A stretch of DNA of 38,793 nt. It comes from Pseudomonadota bacterium. GTDB taxonomy: Bacteria > Pseudomonadota > Gammaproteobacteria > Acidiferrobacterales > Acidiferrobacteraceae. The stretch covers positions 1-38,793 of the forward strand of contig JAKARW010000001.1 of the NCBI GenBank assembly GCA_021819125.1. Reading direction: 5' to 3'. The notes beneath the pieces were generated by a model, which saw only the letters and a program-made list of their open reading frames with translations, was not told the DNA's origin and searched no databases. Numbering within the stretch: position 1 is the first letter of the stretch; each line of letters begins with the position of its first letter. Positions 26,697 to 35,353 of this stretch are shown here, piece after piece. The position numbers were made by a program, and so were the translations under genes.

Positions 26697-28784
26697 TCAG
26701 CTCGTGAGGTGGCGATAGATGTCCGATATCTTGAGGGGGAGTTTACGTACGTCGTCTATCTGCACATAGTTGGCGGCACCGTACATGTGCGGCAGATAGT
26801 CACGGGCGTCGGTGTCGATGGTGATGCAAAAGGCATGGATACCGTCGCGTTTGGCCTCGAGAAGCGCGTGGCGCGTATCCTCGATCCCATATTCGCCCCG
26901 GTAGCCGTCATAGTCGTCGGGTTTACCATCGGACAGGGTGATCAGGAGCTTGGTGCGTGCCTCCACGCCGTTTAGCAGCCCGCAGAGATGACGGATCGCA
27001 ACCCCCATGCGCGTATAGTCCTGGGGCTTGATGCCGGTGATGCGGGCGCGGACGGCATGGTCGTAGGGGTCGTCAAACCGCTTTACGCGATACATCTCGC
27101 AGCGCTTGCGCGTGATCCCCGAGAAGCCGTAAATGGCATAACGGTCTCCCAGAATCTCGAGGGCCTCGCACAGCAATACCAGCGACTCGCGTTCGGCGTC
27201 ATTGATCCAACCCTTGGTCGACCCGCTCATGTCGACCATGAACATGACAGCGATGTTGCGCGCGAAACGTCGATTACGCACAAACAGCTCGTCGGAAAGC
27301 TCCCGACCCGAACGGAGCTCCGCGAAGCCCTGGACCAAGGCGTCGAAATCGATGTCATCGCCATGCTTCTGGCGTCTCTGGGTCGCGTTTTCCCCGCGCA
27401 GCGCCTCGAATGTCTTGCGCAGGCGCGCGGCAAGCCCGGCATATTTCCGCAAGGTCTCCGCCACGAATGGTTCGTCTACCGGGTGAACGTCGAGCTCGCG
27501 CAAAACGCACCATTCCTTACGGTAATGTTGGCGCTTATAGTCCCATTCATTGTAATGAAACGCGCCTTCTTCATGGTAGGTCCCCTTCCAGACGTTTTCT
27601 GGTTTTCGGGGGTTTTCCATGGCGTAGGGGCCATCACCGGCGGCCACCAGATACTCGTCTGGAATGTCGCCCAGGTCTTGGACGATTGATTGCATCAATG
27701 TGCGCACATCCGGCGGCGGGATCAGGGGTTGGCCATCGAAAAGCAAAGTCGGGTCGCGGCGGCCGGTCTCGTCTTTGCGGACCACGAATCGTCGTTCGTC
27801 TAAAGCGGGTTTTTTGCCCTGCACCATCGCTTTTAAGGCGTTGTGCAGCGCTACGCGTTCTTGCTCCAGGCGTTCGGCAAGCGCCGTAGCCACCGCCGCG
27901 GGATCGAGCACTCCCTGGTAGAGGCGCGGCTTTGGCAGGGGTTCGCCATAGAGGGCGGTCAAGGCCTCGTAAGTGTCATCAACCGTGGCGCTTGCGGCCT
28001 CAAGCCGGGCGATCCAGGGCGCCCATGAAGCGGGCGCCCTGGGGCGATCGCCAAGGGTGCAAAGCTCCCGGTAAAGCCCGGGAAGCTCGCGCGCGAAACA
28101 CGCGTCGAGGCGAAAGGTCTCCAGGGCATGAAAGAGTTCACGCGCGTAGGTTGCGTCCGGCAAGGACTGGCAACGTTCCAGGAGGCGGCCGGGATGGGTG
28201 CCCGGAAAGGTCCCAAACCACGTCTGCGCCCAGAGATGGGCGGCCAAGACCTTGTAGAGGCGCAGATTCTCGGCACGCGTCGGCAAAAGCGCGATCGTCG
28301 CGGGGAGATGGATGCGCGCGGTGTCGGTAAAGGCGGTTTCCCCGGTTTCGAGCTTGAGTCGTCTGCCGGAAAGGGCGTGTAGGAAAAGCTCAAGGACTGG
28401 ACCGACCTCCTCGAGTGTCACGGCGCGGGCGCGTTGCGCGCGCGCGGCCGCGAATGCCTCGATCTCGTTTAAGGCGGCGATGGCCGGATAAAGCCCCATC
28501 TTGTCATAGGCGTCCATAGTCTGGATGATCCAGGCCTCGGCATCATCCTTGGTCATGCGCGTGAGGCCTTCGGCCGCGTGGTTGGCAAAATGAAAGGCGA
28601 GTTCGGGATTGGTCTTGGCGATGATCGCGATCCAATGGCAGGCAAAATCCTGCTGATCGCGGGGTACCGATGCCAGCGCGGCCGCGGCCGCCTGACTCGT
28701 GCGGCGCAACGACAACACGGCGTCGAGCTCCTCATCCAGCCAGTCCTCGAGCTCTGCGGCGGTGAGGGGCTTAAGAGCGGTCAT
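26697..28784 (-). CDS. cbbO: CbbO, VWA-domain partner of the RuBisCO activase CbbQ
   Basis: A 695-residue protein of the CbbO/NorD family. CbbO binds RuBisCO and, with the CbbQ hexamer, removes inhibitory sugar phosphates from the active site. The N-terminal two-thirds is mostly helical; the C-terminal part is a von Willebrand A domain with the MIDAS residues in VDMSGST (about residue 517), a Thr in DYTRMG, and the Asp in SDGKPDDYDG. The second of two nearby ATG codons is chosen because GGGGAG sits nine bases before it; a longer frame to 28850 is possible. cbbQ lies upstream on the same strand, separated by an opposite-strand gene. NorD is the alternative, but the cbbQ length and lithotrophic context favour CbbO. 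Confidence 0.85.
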   Translation of the reverse strand: MTALKPLTAAELEDWLDEELDAVLSLRRTSQAAAAALASVPRDQQDFACHWIAIIAKTNPELAFHFANHAAEGLTRMTKDDAEAWIIQTMDAYDKMGLYPAIAALNEIEAFAAARAQRARAVTLEEVGPVLELFLHALSGRRLKLETGETAFTDTARIHLPATIALLPTRAENLRLYKVLAAHLWAQTWFGTFPGTHPGRLLERCQSLPDATYARELFHALETFRLDACFARELPGLYRELCTLGDRPRAPASWAPWIARLEAASATVDDTYEALTALYGEPLPKPRLYQGVLDPAAVATALAERLEQERVALHNALKAMVQGKKPALDERRFVVRKDETGRRDPTLLFDGQPLIPPPDVRTLMQSIVQDLGDIPDEYLVAAGDGPYAMENPRKPENVWKGTYHEEGAFHYNEWDYKRQHYRKEWCVLRELDVHPVDEPFVAETLRKYAGLAARLRKTFEALRGENATQRRQKHGDDIDFDALVQGFAELRSGRELSDELFVRNRRFARNIAVMFMVDMSGSTKGWINDAERESLVLLCEALEILGDRYAIYGFSGITRKRCEMYRVKRFDDPYDHAVRARITGIKPQDYTRMGVAIRHLCGLLNGVEARTKLLITLSDGKPDDYDGYRGEYGIEDTRHALLEAKRDGIHAFCITIDTDARDYLPHMYGAANYVQIDDVRKLPLKISDIYRHLTS

Positions 28785-28848
28785 CGTGGTCATCTCCCCA
28801 GGCGGGATCCACCGGCGTTGCACGCCCGTTTCTGCTACTCTTTCGGCC

Positions 28849-29097
28849 ATGGATATCGTTTTTTACCATCGTCCCGATTGTCACCTCTGCGAGGACATGG
28901 CGCGTGCCCTGGCGCCGCTTGCAGCCGAGCTTGGTTTGGCTATCCGCGCGGTCGATATTGAAAGCGACCCGGACCTCGAGGCGCGCTATGGCCTCAAGGT
29001 CCCGGTATTGGCCCACGACGGCACCGAGATCTGTTGCTATCGTCTTGATGAGGGCGCCGTGCGCCAAGCGGTGGCCGCTAAAAAAGCGAGGCGCTGA
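28849..29097 (+). CDS. Glutaredoxin-like small thiol protein (DUF836 type)
   Basis: An 82-residue thioredoxin-fold protein with the redox motif CHLC in [14 protein letters not shown] (C12, C15), a strand with [15 protein letters not shown] and the cis-Pro motif VPVLA. It matches the short glutaredoxin-like family often annotated DUF836. It probably catalyses cytoplasmic disulfide exchange. It is coded on the opposite strand between cbbQ and cbbO and overlaps the 3' end of cbbQ by 20 bases. No strong ribosome-binding site is seen. Confidence 0.78.
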   Translation: MDIVFYHRPDCHLCEDMARALAPLAAELGLAIRAVDIESDPDLEARYGLKVPVLAHDGTEICCYRLDEGAVRQAVAAKKARR

Positions 29098-29890
29098 GCT
29101 CATGGATGGCGGCGAGCATCTCCGGATCATCGGTCAGGGCCTGGGCGATGGCGCCCCGGCACGCCGCCACCGGGCTTACGCCAGACACCATGAGTTTGGC
29201 GGCATGCACGAGCAGGCGTGTGCTCGCGCCCTCTTCAAGGCCGGAACCCTTGAGGTTGCGCGTCATCGCGGCAAACTTGACGAGTTTGCCGGCAACGTCA
29301 TCTCCCACCCCGCTCTCGTGATCGACTATGCGTCTTTCAAGGTCGGTCGATGGATAATCGAACTCGAGCGCCACGAAGCGCTGACGAGTGCTCTGCTTTA
29401 AGTCCTTGAGAACGCTCTGGTAGCCCGGATTGTAGGAGATCGCCAAGGCGAATTCCGCGGGCGCGTACAACACCTCTCCCGTCTTCTCGATCGGCAGGAC
29501 CCGCCGGTCATCGGCGAGGGGGTGGATGACCACCGTCGTGTCTTTGCGCGCCTCGACGATTTCATCCAGATAGCACAGACCTCCCATGCGCACCGCGCGT
29601 GCGAGCGGCCCGTCGACCCATACCGTGTCTCCGGCGGTGATCAAATAGCGCCCCACGAGGTCGGAAGCGGTGAGGTCGTCATGGCAGGAGACGGTCACGA
29701 GCGGACGCTTCAAGCGCCAAGCCATATGTTCCATGAAGCGGGTCTTCCCGCAGCCCGTGGGGCCCTTCAGGAGAACAGGGATCTGATTGCGATAGGCGCT
29801 CTCGAATAAGAGAATTTCATCGCCTTGCGGCTCGTAATACGGCTCCTTCGTCACAAGAAGCGTTTCGGCTTTCCCCACACCTTTTTCCAC
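29078..29890 (-). CDS. cbbQ: CbbQ, AAA+ (MoxR-type) RuBisCO activase
   Basis: A 270-residue AAA+ ATPase, the usual length for Cbb[19 protein letters not shown] precedes Walker A GPTGCGKT (about residues 43-50); Walker B is LCYLDE (105-110), followed by [17 protein letters not shown] and [20 protein letters not shown] with sensor and arginine-finger residues. CbbQ hexamers with CbbO reactivate form I or II RuBisCO using ATP. The GTG at 29890 follows GAGG; the frame extends to a TTG at 29995, but that extension is unlike the family. NorQ is close in sequence, but no nor genes are here. No RuBisCO gene is in the window. Divergent from qmoA. Confidence 0.88.
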   Translation of the reverse strand: MEKGVGKAETLLVTKEPYYEPQGDEILLFESAYRNQIPVLLKGPTGCGKTRFMEHMAWRLKRPLVTVSCHDDLTASDLVGRYLITAGDTVWVDGPLARAVRMGGLCYLDEIVEARKDTTVVIHPLADDRRVLPIEKTGEVLYAPAEFALAISYNPGYQSVLKDLKQSTRQRFVALEFDYPSTDLERRIVDHESGVGDDVAGKLVKFAAMTRNLKGSGLEEGASTRLLVHAAKLMVSGVSPVAACRGAIAQALTDDPEMLAAIHELSASLF

Positions 29891-30212
29891 ATGCCCCTCA
29901 TTCTCTGCGACACTGATCCGGTTACAGTATGCCAAATTGCCGACAATCCAAAAAGCGATTGACGACCACGCCGTCTGTCTCCACAATGCGATCAATCATA
30001 TTCGCGAATCATTGAGAGCGTGGGGTCCCACCCGCGCGGGCAGCACAGCCGATCGAACCGGCTCCCGTCTATGCGACATCTTATGGCGCCATAGAAAGTT
30101 TCTAACGGCGGCGCTGGCCCTTGCGGGCCTCTTGAGCGTATAAAGTGGACGGCCCCTACCGGGGCGAGCCGCGGTTGGCTTTAGCGAACGCCACCCCTGA
30201 GGAGATCGCTTA
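29891..30212. promoter_or_regulatory. Divergent control region between cbbQ and qmoA
   Basis: This 322-base gap separates the RuBisCO activase genes from the Qmo/Hdr operon and must hold both promoters. For qmoA, a strong -10 TATAAA lies at 30139-30144 and a second candidate pair, TTGACG (29959-29964) with CACAAT (29982-29987), has 17-base spacing. Other marks are the palindrome GTGGG-GT-CCCAC at 30020-30031, a possible operator, and the leader hairpin at 30152-30165. No gene is seen. Confidence 0.45.
30152..30165 (+). promoter_or_regulatory. Small GC hairpin in the predicted qmoA leader
   Basis: GCCCC (30152-30156) and GGGGC (30161-30165) pair around the loop TACC. If the TATAAA at 30139-30144 is the -10 element, this hairpin forms the very 5' end of the qmo mRNA and may stabilise it. 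Confidence 0.35.
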
Positions 30213-31496
30213 ATGGCGGATGTAGTCGCAACACATGAAACCATCGTGGTGGTCGGTGGCGGTATCAGCGGGATGACCGCAGCCGTCGAGGCCGCCGAAA
30301 CCGGCAAGAACGTCATTTTGCTCGAACGAACGCCCTCGCTCGGGGGCCGCGTCAATCAGCTCTATAAATATTTCCCGAAATTATGCCATCCGACGTGTGG
30401 CATGGAGATCAACCTCCGTCGCCTGCGCGCCAACAAGCGCATCAAGGTCCTGACGCTGGCCGAGGTCTCCAAGGTGGAGGGACGAGCCGGTGATTATAAA
30501 ATCTCGGTTACGCTGCATCCGCGCTACGTGAATGAGCATTGCACCGCGTGCGGCGCGTGCGGCGTGGCCGTTGCCGCCGAGATCCCAAACCCCTTTAACT
30601 ACGGCATGAGTCGCATGAAGGCCGCCTACCTGCCTTCGCTCATGGCCTATCCCCAGCGCTATGTCATAGACCCGTCCATACTGGGAACCCCCGACGCCGA
30701 GAAGGCCCGGGAGGCGTGCAAGTATGGCGCCGTAGATCTCGATATGAAGGCCGAGGCGATCACCTTGAGCGCCGGGGCGGTGGTGTGGGCAACCGGTTGG
30801 CGCCCCTATGACGCCGCCAAGATTCAGCCTTACGGCTATGATCGCTTCGACAACGTCATTACGAGCGTCGAGTTCGAGCGCCTGTCGGACCCGCGTGGTC
30901 CCACGGGGGGACGTATCGTCCGCCCGTCGGACGGCAAAGAAGCCAAGAACGTGGCCTTTATTCAGTGCGCGGGGTCCCGCGACCGCAATCACCTCAAGCA
31001 TTGCTCGCGCATCTGCTGCATGGCGTCGCTGAAACAGACGACCTACGTGCGCGAGCGCTTCGGCGACGAGGCACGTTCCACTGTTTATTACATCGATATC
31101 CGCGCCATCGACCGATTCGAGGACTTTTATCAGAAGGTGCAAGCCGATTCGACGGTGCGTTTCGTGAAATCCAAGGTGGCCAATATCACCGAAGACCAAT
31201 CGACGGGCGACGTCATATTGCATGGGGTCGACACCGAAGGCTATCACCGCTACGACAATCGTCACGATTTGTGCGTGTTGGCGGTTGGCATGGAGCCGAG
31301 CGTGGATATCAAAGCAATCGCCGATGTCGCGGTCGATGCCAGCGGCTTTATCCAGATGGGCGCGACTGATGGCGGTGTGTTCGGCGCCGGATGCGCGGCC
31401 AACGCGCTCGATGTGAACCGGTCGGTGCAGAGTGCCACGGCAAGTGTCTTGCGCGCGGTGCAGGTCGTGAACCGCGTGGCGAAGGCGGAGGGTTAG
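30213..31496 (+). CDS. qmoA: QmoA, HdrA-like flavoprotein of the quinone-interacting oxidoreductase
   Basis: A 427-residue FAD protein. The Rossmann motif VVGGGISGMTAAVEAAE (about residues 13-29) and ERTPSLGGRVNQL bind FAD; cysteines at C58 and C62, in CTACGAC (C110, C113, C116), in QCAGSRD and in CSRICC (C274, C278, C279) are as in QmoA/HdrA proteins. QmoA with QmoB carries electrons between APS reductase and quinone: forward in sulfate reducers, and presumably reversed in sulfur oxidisers that oxidise sulfite through APS. ATG start with GAGGAG nearby. First gene of a tight operon (three bases to qmoB). Full length. Confidence 0.9.
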   Translation: MADVVATHETIVVVGGGISGMTAAVEAAETGKNVILLERTPSLGGRVNQLYKYFPKLCHPTCGMEINLRRLRANKRIKVLTLAEVSKVEGRAGDYKISVTLHPRYVNEHCTACGACGVAVAAEIPNPFNYGMSRMKAAYLPSLMAYPQRYVIDPSILGTPDAEKAREACKYGAVDLDMKAEAITLSAGAVVWATGWRPYDAAKIQPYGYDRFDNVITSVEFERLSDPRGPTGGRIVRPSDGKEAKNVAFIQCAGSRDRNHLKHCSRICCMASLKQTTYVRERFGDEARSTVYYIDIRAIDRFEDFYQKVQADSTVRFVKSKVANITEDQSTGDVILHGVDTEGYHRYDNRHDLCVLAVGMEPSVDIKAIADVAVDASGFIQMGATDGGVFGAGCAANALDVNRSVQSATASVLRAVQVVNRVAKAEG

Positions 31497-31499
31497 GAC

Positions 31500-33737
31500 A
31501 TGGCGGATATGAAGATCGGCGCTTATGTGTGCCAGGGCTGCGGCTTGGGCGAGCGCCTGGATACCAAGGCCCTCACCTTGGTCGCGCAAAAGGAAGGCAA
31601 GGCGCAGGTGGTGCGCGAGCACGAATTTCTGTGCAACAGCCAGGGCGTGGCGATGATCCAGCAGGACATCGACGAGGGCGTAAACCGCGTTGTGATCGGC
31701 GCGTGCTCGCGCCGCGCCAAGGCCGAGGCCTTCAGCTTCGAGAATGTCGCGGTGGCGCGCGTGAATCTGCGCGAGCAGGTCATATGGTCGCAGCCGGCCA
31801 CCGAGGAGGCGCGCGAACTGACCCAGGAGATGGCCGCCGATTACATGCGTATGGGGTGCGCCGAGGCAAAGAAGGTCGTGGCCCCGACCCCGAATCCCGA
31901 GCACGGCACCAACCGGCGCCTGCTGGTGGTCGGCGGAGGTATTACCGGTATGACGGCGGCGCTCGAGGCCTCACGCGCGGGTTATGACGTCCTGCTGGTG
32001 GAAAAGACCGGCGTCTTGGGCGGTTTTATGGGAAAGCTCCACAAGCGCGTCCCGTACCGCGAGCCGTTCGCCGATCCGCAGGTGACCGGCGTGGAAGATT
32101 TGGCCGCGATGGTGACGAAGGACCCCCGCATCACGGTGTTTCTCAACTCCACGACCACGCGCACGAGCGGCGCCCCCGGGCGGTTTAGTGTCGATATCAC
32201 GACCGAGAGCGGCCAGACGAAGACCGAGAATATAGGCGCCATCGTCATGGCGAGCGGCTTTACGCCTTACGATGCGACCAAGCTGCCGGAGTTTGGTTAC
32301 GGCAAAAGCCCAAACATCGTAGACCAGGCCGGTCTTGAGGCATTGGCGCGCGCGGCCGCCGCCAAGGGCGAGCCGATGCGCAGGCCTTCCGACGGGAAGG
32401 ACATCAAGAGCGTGGCCTTCATCCAGTGCGCGGGTCAGCGCGATGCGACCGGCACGCATCTTAAGTACTGCTCCGGGCATTGCTGCAATACCAGCATAAA
32501 GCAGGCGATGTATTTCAAAGAGCAGAACCCCGATATCGACACCGCCATTATCTACACCGACCTGCGGACGCCCGGTAACGGCGAGGATTTCTACCGCAGC
32601 GCCCAAAGGAAGGGTGTGATCTTCACCAAGGGCAAGGTGGCGTCCGTGGATGTCGGCGCAAGCGGTCCGGCGACCGTTCATTTCCACGATCTGATCCTAG
32701 ACGACAAGGCGGCGACCATGAAGGACGTCGATCTGGTCGTGTTGGCCACAGGCCAGGTCCCGAATTCCGGAATCAATATCGATATTCCGGCCGGTGCCGA
32801 AGATATCGACGGGGCCAAGCCCACCGAGCAGGCGGTCTCGGTCCTGAATCTCACGTACCGTCAGGGTCCGGATGTGCCGCAGCTCAGATACGGCTTCACG
32901 GATTCGCATTTCATCTGCTTCCCGTATGAGACTCGCCGAACCGGCATTTACACCGCCGGACCGGTGCGCCGACCGATGGATATCGCGCAGGCGGTGGAGG
33001 ATGCCACCGGCGCGGCCCTGAAGGCGATACAGGCGGTCGAGAACGCCGGTCTCGGGCGCGCCGCGCATCCGCGCTCGGGCGACTTGAGCTATCCCACCTT
33101 CCGCCGTGAAGGGTGTACGCAGTGCAAGCGCTGCACGGTCGAGTGCCCGTTCGGGGCGATCGACGAAGATGAGCAGCGCTACCCGCAGTTCAATGAAGGG
33201 CGCTGCCGGCGGTGCGGCACATGCATGGGGGCGTGTCCGGTACGCGTCATCTCGTTTGAGAACTATTCGGTTGACAGCGTCGGCTCGCAGATCAAGGCCG
33301 TGGATGTCCCGGACGAGTTTTCGGAAAAGCCCCGCATCCTGCTGCTGGCCTGTGAGAACGATGCCTATCCCGCGCTCGACATGGCCGGAGTCTCGGGGCA
33401 TACGTCGAGCGCGTTCATTCGGACCATACCAGTCCGCTGCTTGGGTTCGGTCAATATGATATGGATCACCGACGCCCTAAACAGTGGCTATGACGGGGTG
33501 ATGCTGATGGGGTGCCGACACGGCGACGAGTATCAGTGCCACTTCGTGAAAGGATCGGAGCTCGCGAATTACCGGATGAGCAAGATCGACGATACCCTGA
33601 AGAATTTGAACCTGGAGAAGGATCGCGTCCGAGTGCTCGAGGTCGCCATTGCCGATATCGCGAGAGTGCCGGAGCTCATCAACGAATACGCCGCCAAAAT
33701 CCAGGAAATCGGCATGAGTCCGTTCAAGGGGTTCTAG
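31500..33737 (+). CDS. qmoB: QmoB, HdrA/MvhD-like iron-sulfur flavoprotein
   Basis: A 745-residue multidomain protein. The N-terminal region has cysteines in VCQGCG (C11, C14), then C45 and C69. A FAD-binding Rossmann motif follows (VVGGGITGMTAALEASRAG, from about residue 143), with EKTGVLGGFMGKLHKR. Two [4Fe-4S] ferredoxin motifs are at C539-C551 (CTQCKRCTVECP) and C569-C581 (CRRCGTCMGACP). The last 150 residues resemble the MvhD delta subunit (PVRCLGSVN, then MGCRHGDEYQCHF), which links hydrogenases to Hdr. This layout is that of QmoB from the APS reductase system. It lies between qmoA and hdrC, three and nine bases away. Confidence 0.9.
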   Translation: MADMKIGAYVCQGCGLGERLDTKALTLVAQKEGKAQVVREHEFLCNSQGVAMIQQDIDEGVNRVVIGACSRRAKAEAFSFENVAVARVNLREQVIWSQPATEEARELTQEMAADYMRMGCAEAKKVVAPTPNPEHGTNRRLLVVGGGITGMTAALEASRAGYDVLLVEKTGVLGGFMGKLHKRVPYREPFADPQVTGVEDLAAMVTKDPRITVFLNSTTTRTSGAPGRFSVDITTESGQTKTENIGAIVMASGFTPYDATKLPEFGYGKSPNIVDQAGLEALARAAAAKGEPMRRPSDGKDIKSVAFIQCAGQRDATGTHLKYCSGHCCNTSIKQAMYFKEQNPDIDTAIIYTDLRTPGNGEDFYRSAQRKGVIFTKGKVASVDVGASGPATVHFHDLILDDKAATMKDVDLVVLATGQVPNSGINIDIPAGAEDIDGAKPTEQAVSVLNLTYRQGPDVPQLRYGFTDSHFICFPYETRRTGIYTAGPVRRPMDIAQAVEDATGAALKAIQAVENAGLGRAAHPRSGDLSYPTFRREGCTQCKRCTVECPFGAIDEDEQRYPQFNEGRCRRCGTCMGACPVRVISFENYSVDSVGSQIKAVDVPDEFSEKPRILLLACENDAYPALDMAGVSGHTSSAFIRTIPVRCLGSVNMIWITDALNSGYDGVMLMGCRHGDEYQCHFVKGSELANYRMSKIDDTLKNLNLEKDRVRVLEVAIADIARVPELINEYAAKIQEIGMSPFKGF

Positions 33738-33746
33738 GAGGCACTA

Positions 33747-34370
33747 ATGGGCGATATCAATACGGCGATGACGGAGCAATATCGCAACGACTTCCTGAAG
33801 GAAGTGGAAGCGAACGTCGAGGAAGGCCAGTGGGTCAAGATGTGCATGCAGTGCGGGGTATGCTCCGGCTCTTGCCCGCTCGGTCCCGCCTGGGAGCATC
33901 CGCCCCAGGAAATCTTCATGATGATCCGGGCCGGGCGCCGGGATGAAGTGCTGAAAAGCGAATCGATGTGGATGTGCACGTCGTGCTACAACTGCATCGT
34001 ACGCTGCCCGCGTGAGCTGCCGATCACGCATATCATGCATGGGCTTGCCAACTATGCCCACAGGCTTGGGCTTGCCCCGAAAATGAATCCCACTCGGCGT
34101 TTCGCCAAGATGTTCTGGAAGAACTTGACGAAGTCGGGGCGCGTGAACGAGATCGAGCTGTCCGTGGGCCTTTATTTCATGGACGGGTTCAAGACCGGAG
34201 TGGCACGGGCGTGGGCCATGAAGGATATCGGCCTTGGCATGCTAAAGACCCGCCGCCTGAATCCCTTCGGGTTCGTGACCCATAAGGGCTGTAAGGACAA
34301 GAAGGGCATTCAAAAGATGCTGAAGAAGGCACAAGAGATCGAGGATCGGCGCAAGGGCTTTGCCGCCTAA
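33747..34370 (+). CDS. hdrC: HdrC-like iron-sulfur protein, stands in for the QmoC N-terminal domain
   Basis: A 207-residue soluble protein with two [4Fe-4S] motifs: CMQCGVCSGSCP (C33, C36, C39, C43) and CTSCYNCIVRCP (C77, C80, C83, C87), the arrangement of HdrC. Standard QmoC fuses this domain to a heme b membrane domain (HdrE-like); here the protein ends soon after the clusters, in a Lys-rich tail, with no transmembrane helices. It probably relays electrons between QmoAB and HdrB. A GGAGG ribosome-binding site precedes the ATG, nine bases after qmoB, and hdrB starts 11 bases after its stop. Confidence 0.88.
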   Translation: MGDINTAMTEQYRNDFLKEVEANVEEGQWVKMCMQCGVCSGSCPLGPAWEHPPQEIFMMIRAGRRDEVLKSESMWMCTSCYNCIVRCPRELPITHIMHGLANYAHRLGLAPKMNPTRRFAKMFWKNLTKSGRVNEIELSVGLYFMDGFKTGVARAWAMKDIGLGMLKTRRLNPFGFVTHKGCKDKKGIQKMLKKAQEIEDRRKGFAA

Positions 34371-34381
34371 GGGGTATTCGT

Positions 34382-35296
34382 ATGGCCAGAAAAGAGTATT
34401 CGTTCTATCCGGGCTGCTCGTCGGAGCGGCTTACGTCCGCCTCCAACTACATGGTGTCGGTGGAGGCGATGTGCAAAAAGCTCGATGTCAAGCTAAACGA
34501 AATCCCCGACTGGAATTGCTGTGGCGCCTCCATCGGTTACGCCGAGGGCGGTGAACTGCCGCGGCATGTGATGAACGCGCGCAATCTCGCCATCTCCGAG
34601 CAGGTTAACAAGGGCCAGGACGTCGTCGCCACCTGCGCTGCCTGCTGGCTCGGGGCAAAGGAGACCAAGGACCGGCTTGCCGAGGATAGCGATCTGCTGG
34701 CCGAGACCAACGAGGCCTTGCGTGAGGCCGGCATGAACCTCCAGTACAAGGGTGAGCAGGAGGTCCGGCACATGGTTGAGGTCCTGATCGAGGACCTGGG
34801 CTACGATGAGCTGAAAAAGCCGGTCGTAAAATCGCTTGAGGGCATCAAGTTCGCGGGCTATGTGGGCTGCCAGACGAATCGTCCGTTCGGGATCGCAGGC
34901 GAGTCGTTTGAGAACCCGAAGTATCTCGACCGGCTGGTGGAGATCGTGGGCGGAGAACCGGTCGAGAAGTATGACCAAAAGGTGACGTGCTGTGGCGGGG
35001 CGCTGGCGTTCTCCGAGCCCGAGAAGAGTCAGGCCCAGATCAAGAAGATCATCGAGTCGGCCTACGACCATGGCGCCGAGATGATTGTTACCCCCTGTCC
35101 CGTGTGCCAGATGAATGTCGAGGTCTATCAGGGCCAGATCAACAAGCGCTACGGGACGAAGTTCAACATTCCCGTGACTTATTACAGTCAGTTGATGGCC
35201 GTGGCCTATGGCGGCAGCGCGAAGGATGCGGGTCTGAATGGCCAGATCATCCGCGCCCACAGGCTCGAGGAGATTGCCGCCAAACCGGTGCGCTGA
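34382..35296 (+). CDS. hdrB: HdrB-like CCG-domain protein with two complete noncubane-cluster motifs
   Basis: A 304-residue protein with two full CCG motifs: C12, C46-C47, C85 and C88, then C163, C203-C204, C239 and C242. In methanogen HdrB each motif binds an unusual [4Fe-4S] cluster that splits the heterodisulfide. All ten cysteines are kept, so disulfide chemistry, for example on a DsrC-type or other protein persulfide, is plausible. The start follows hdrC closely and a hairpin lies after the stop. Such hdrBC genes beside qmoAB are known from Gram-positive sulfate reducers. The partner and direction of electron flow are inferred. Confidence 0.88.
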   Translation: MARKEYSFYPGCSSERLTSASNYMVSVEAMCKKLDVKLNEIPDWNCCGASIGYAEGGELPRHVMNARNLAISEQVNKGQDVVATCAACWLGAKETKDRLAEDSDLLAETNEALREAGMNLQYKGEQEVRHMVEVLIEDLGYDELKKPVVKSLEGIKFAGYVGCQTNRPFGIAGESFENPKYLDRLVEIVGGEPVEKYDQKVTCCGGALAFSEPEKSQAQIKKIIESAYDHGAEMIVTPCPVCQMNVEVYQGQINKRYGTKFNIPVTYYSQLMAVAYGGSAKDAGLNGQIIRAHRLEEIAAKPVR

Positions 35297-35305
35297 TCCT
35301 TTCAA

Positions 35306-35319
35306 GCCTCGATCGAGGC
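35306..35319. repeat. Perfect palindrome after hdrB
   Basis: GCCTCGATCGAGGC is a perfect 14-base palindrome ten bases after the hdrB stop, just before the terminator hairpin. It may add to transcript end structure or bind a regulator. Confidence 0.35.
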
Positions 35320-35325
35320 GCCCTC

Positions 35326-35349
35326 GTGCCGCGCAATCCCGCGCGGCAC
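35326..35349. terminator. Hairpin between convergent hdrB and the small XRE gene
   Basis: GTGCCGCGC (35326-35334) pairs perfectly with GCGCGGCAC (35341-35349) around a six-base loop. It lies in the 57-base gap between the 3' ends of two convergent genes, the right place for a two-way terminator, though neither side has a T-run. Confidence 0.55.
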
Positions 35350-35353
35350 GGGC

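Noticed and set aside
26697-29890. norQ/norD rather than cbbQ/cbbO
   Set aside because: The families are similar, but no nitric oxide reductase genes are present, CbbQ length fits exactly, and the context is lithotrophic. A tree could still change this.
30381-31904. 507-codon frame on the minus strand opposite qmoA and qmoB
   Set aside because: It is a His-, Arg- and Leu-rich shadow of strongly supported genes on the other strand, common in high-GC DNA.
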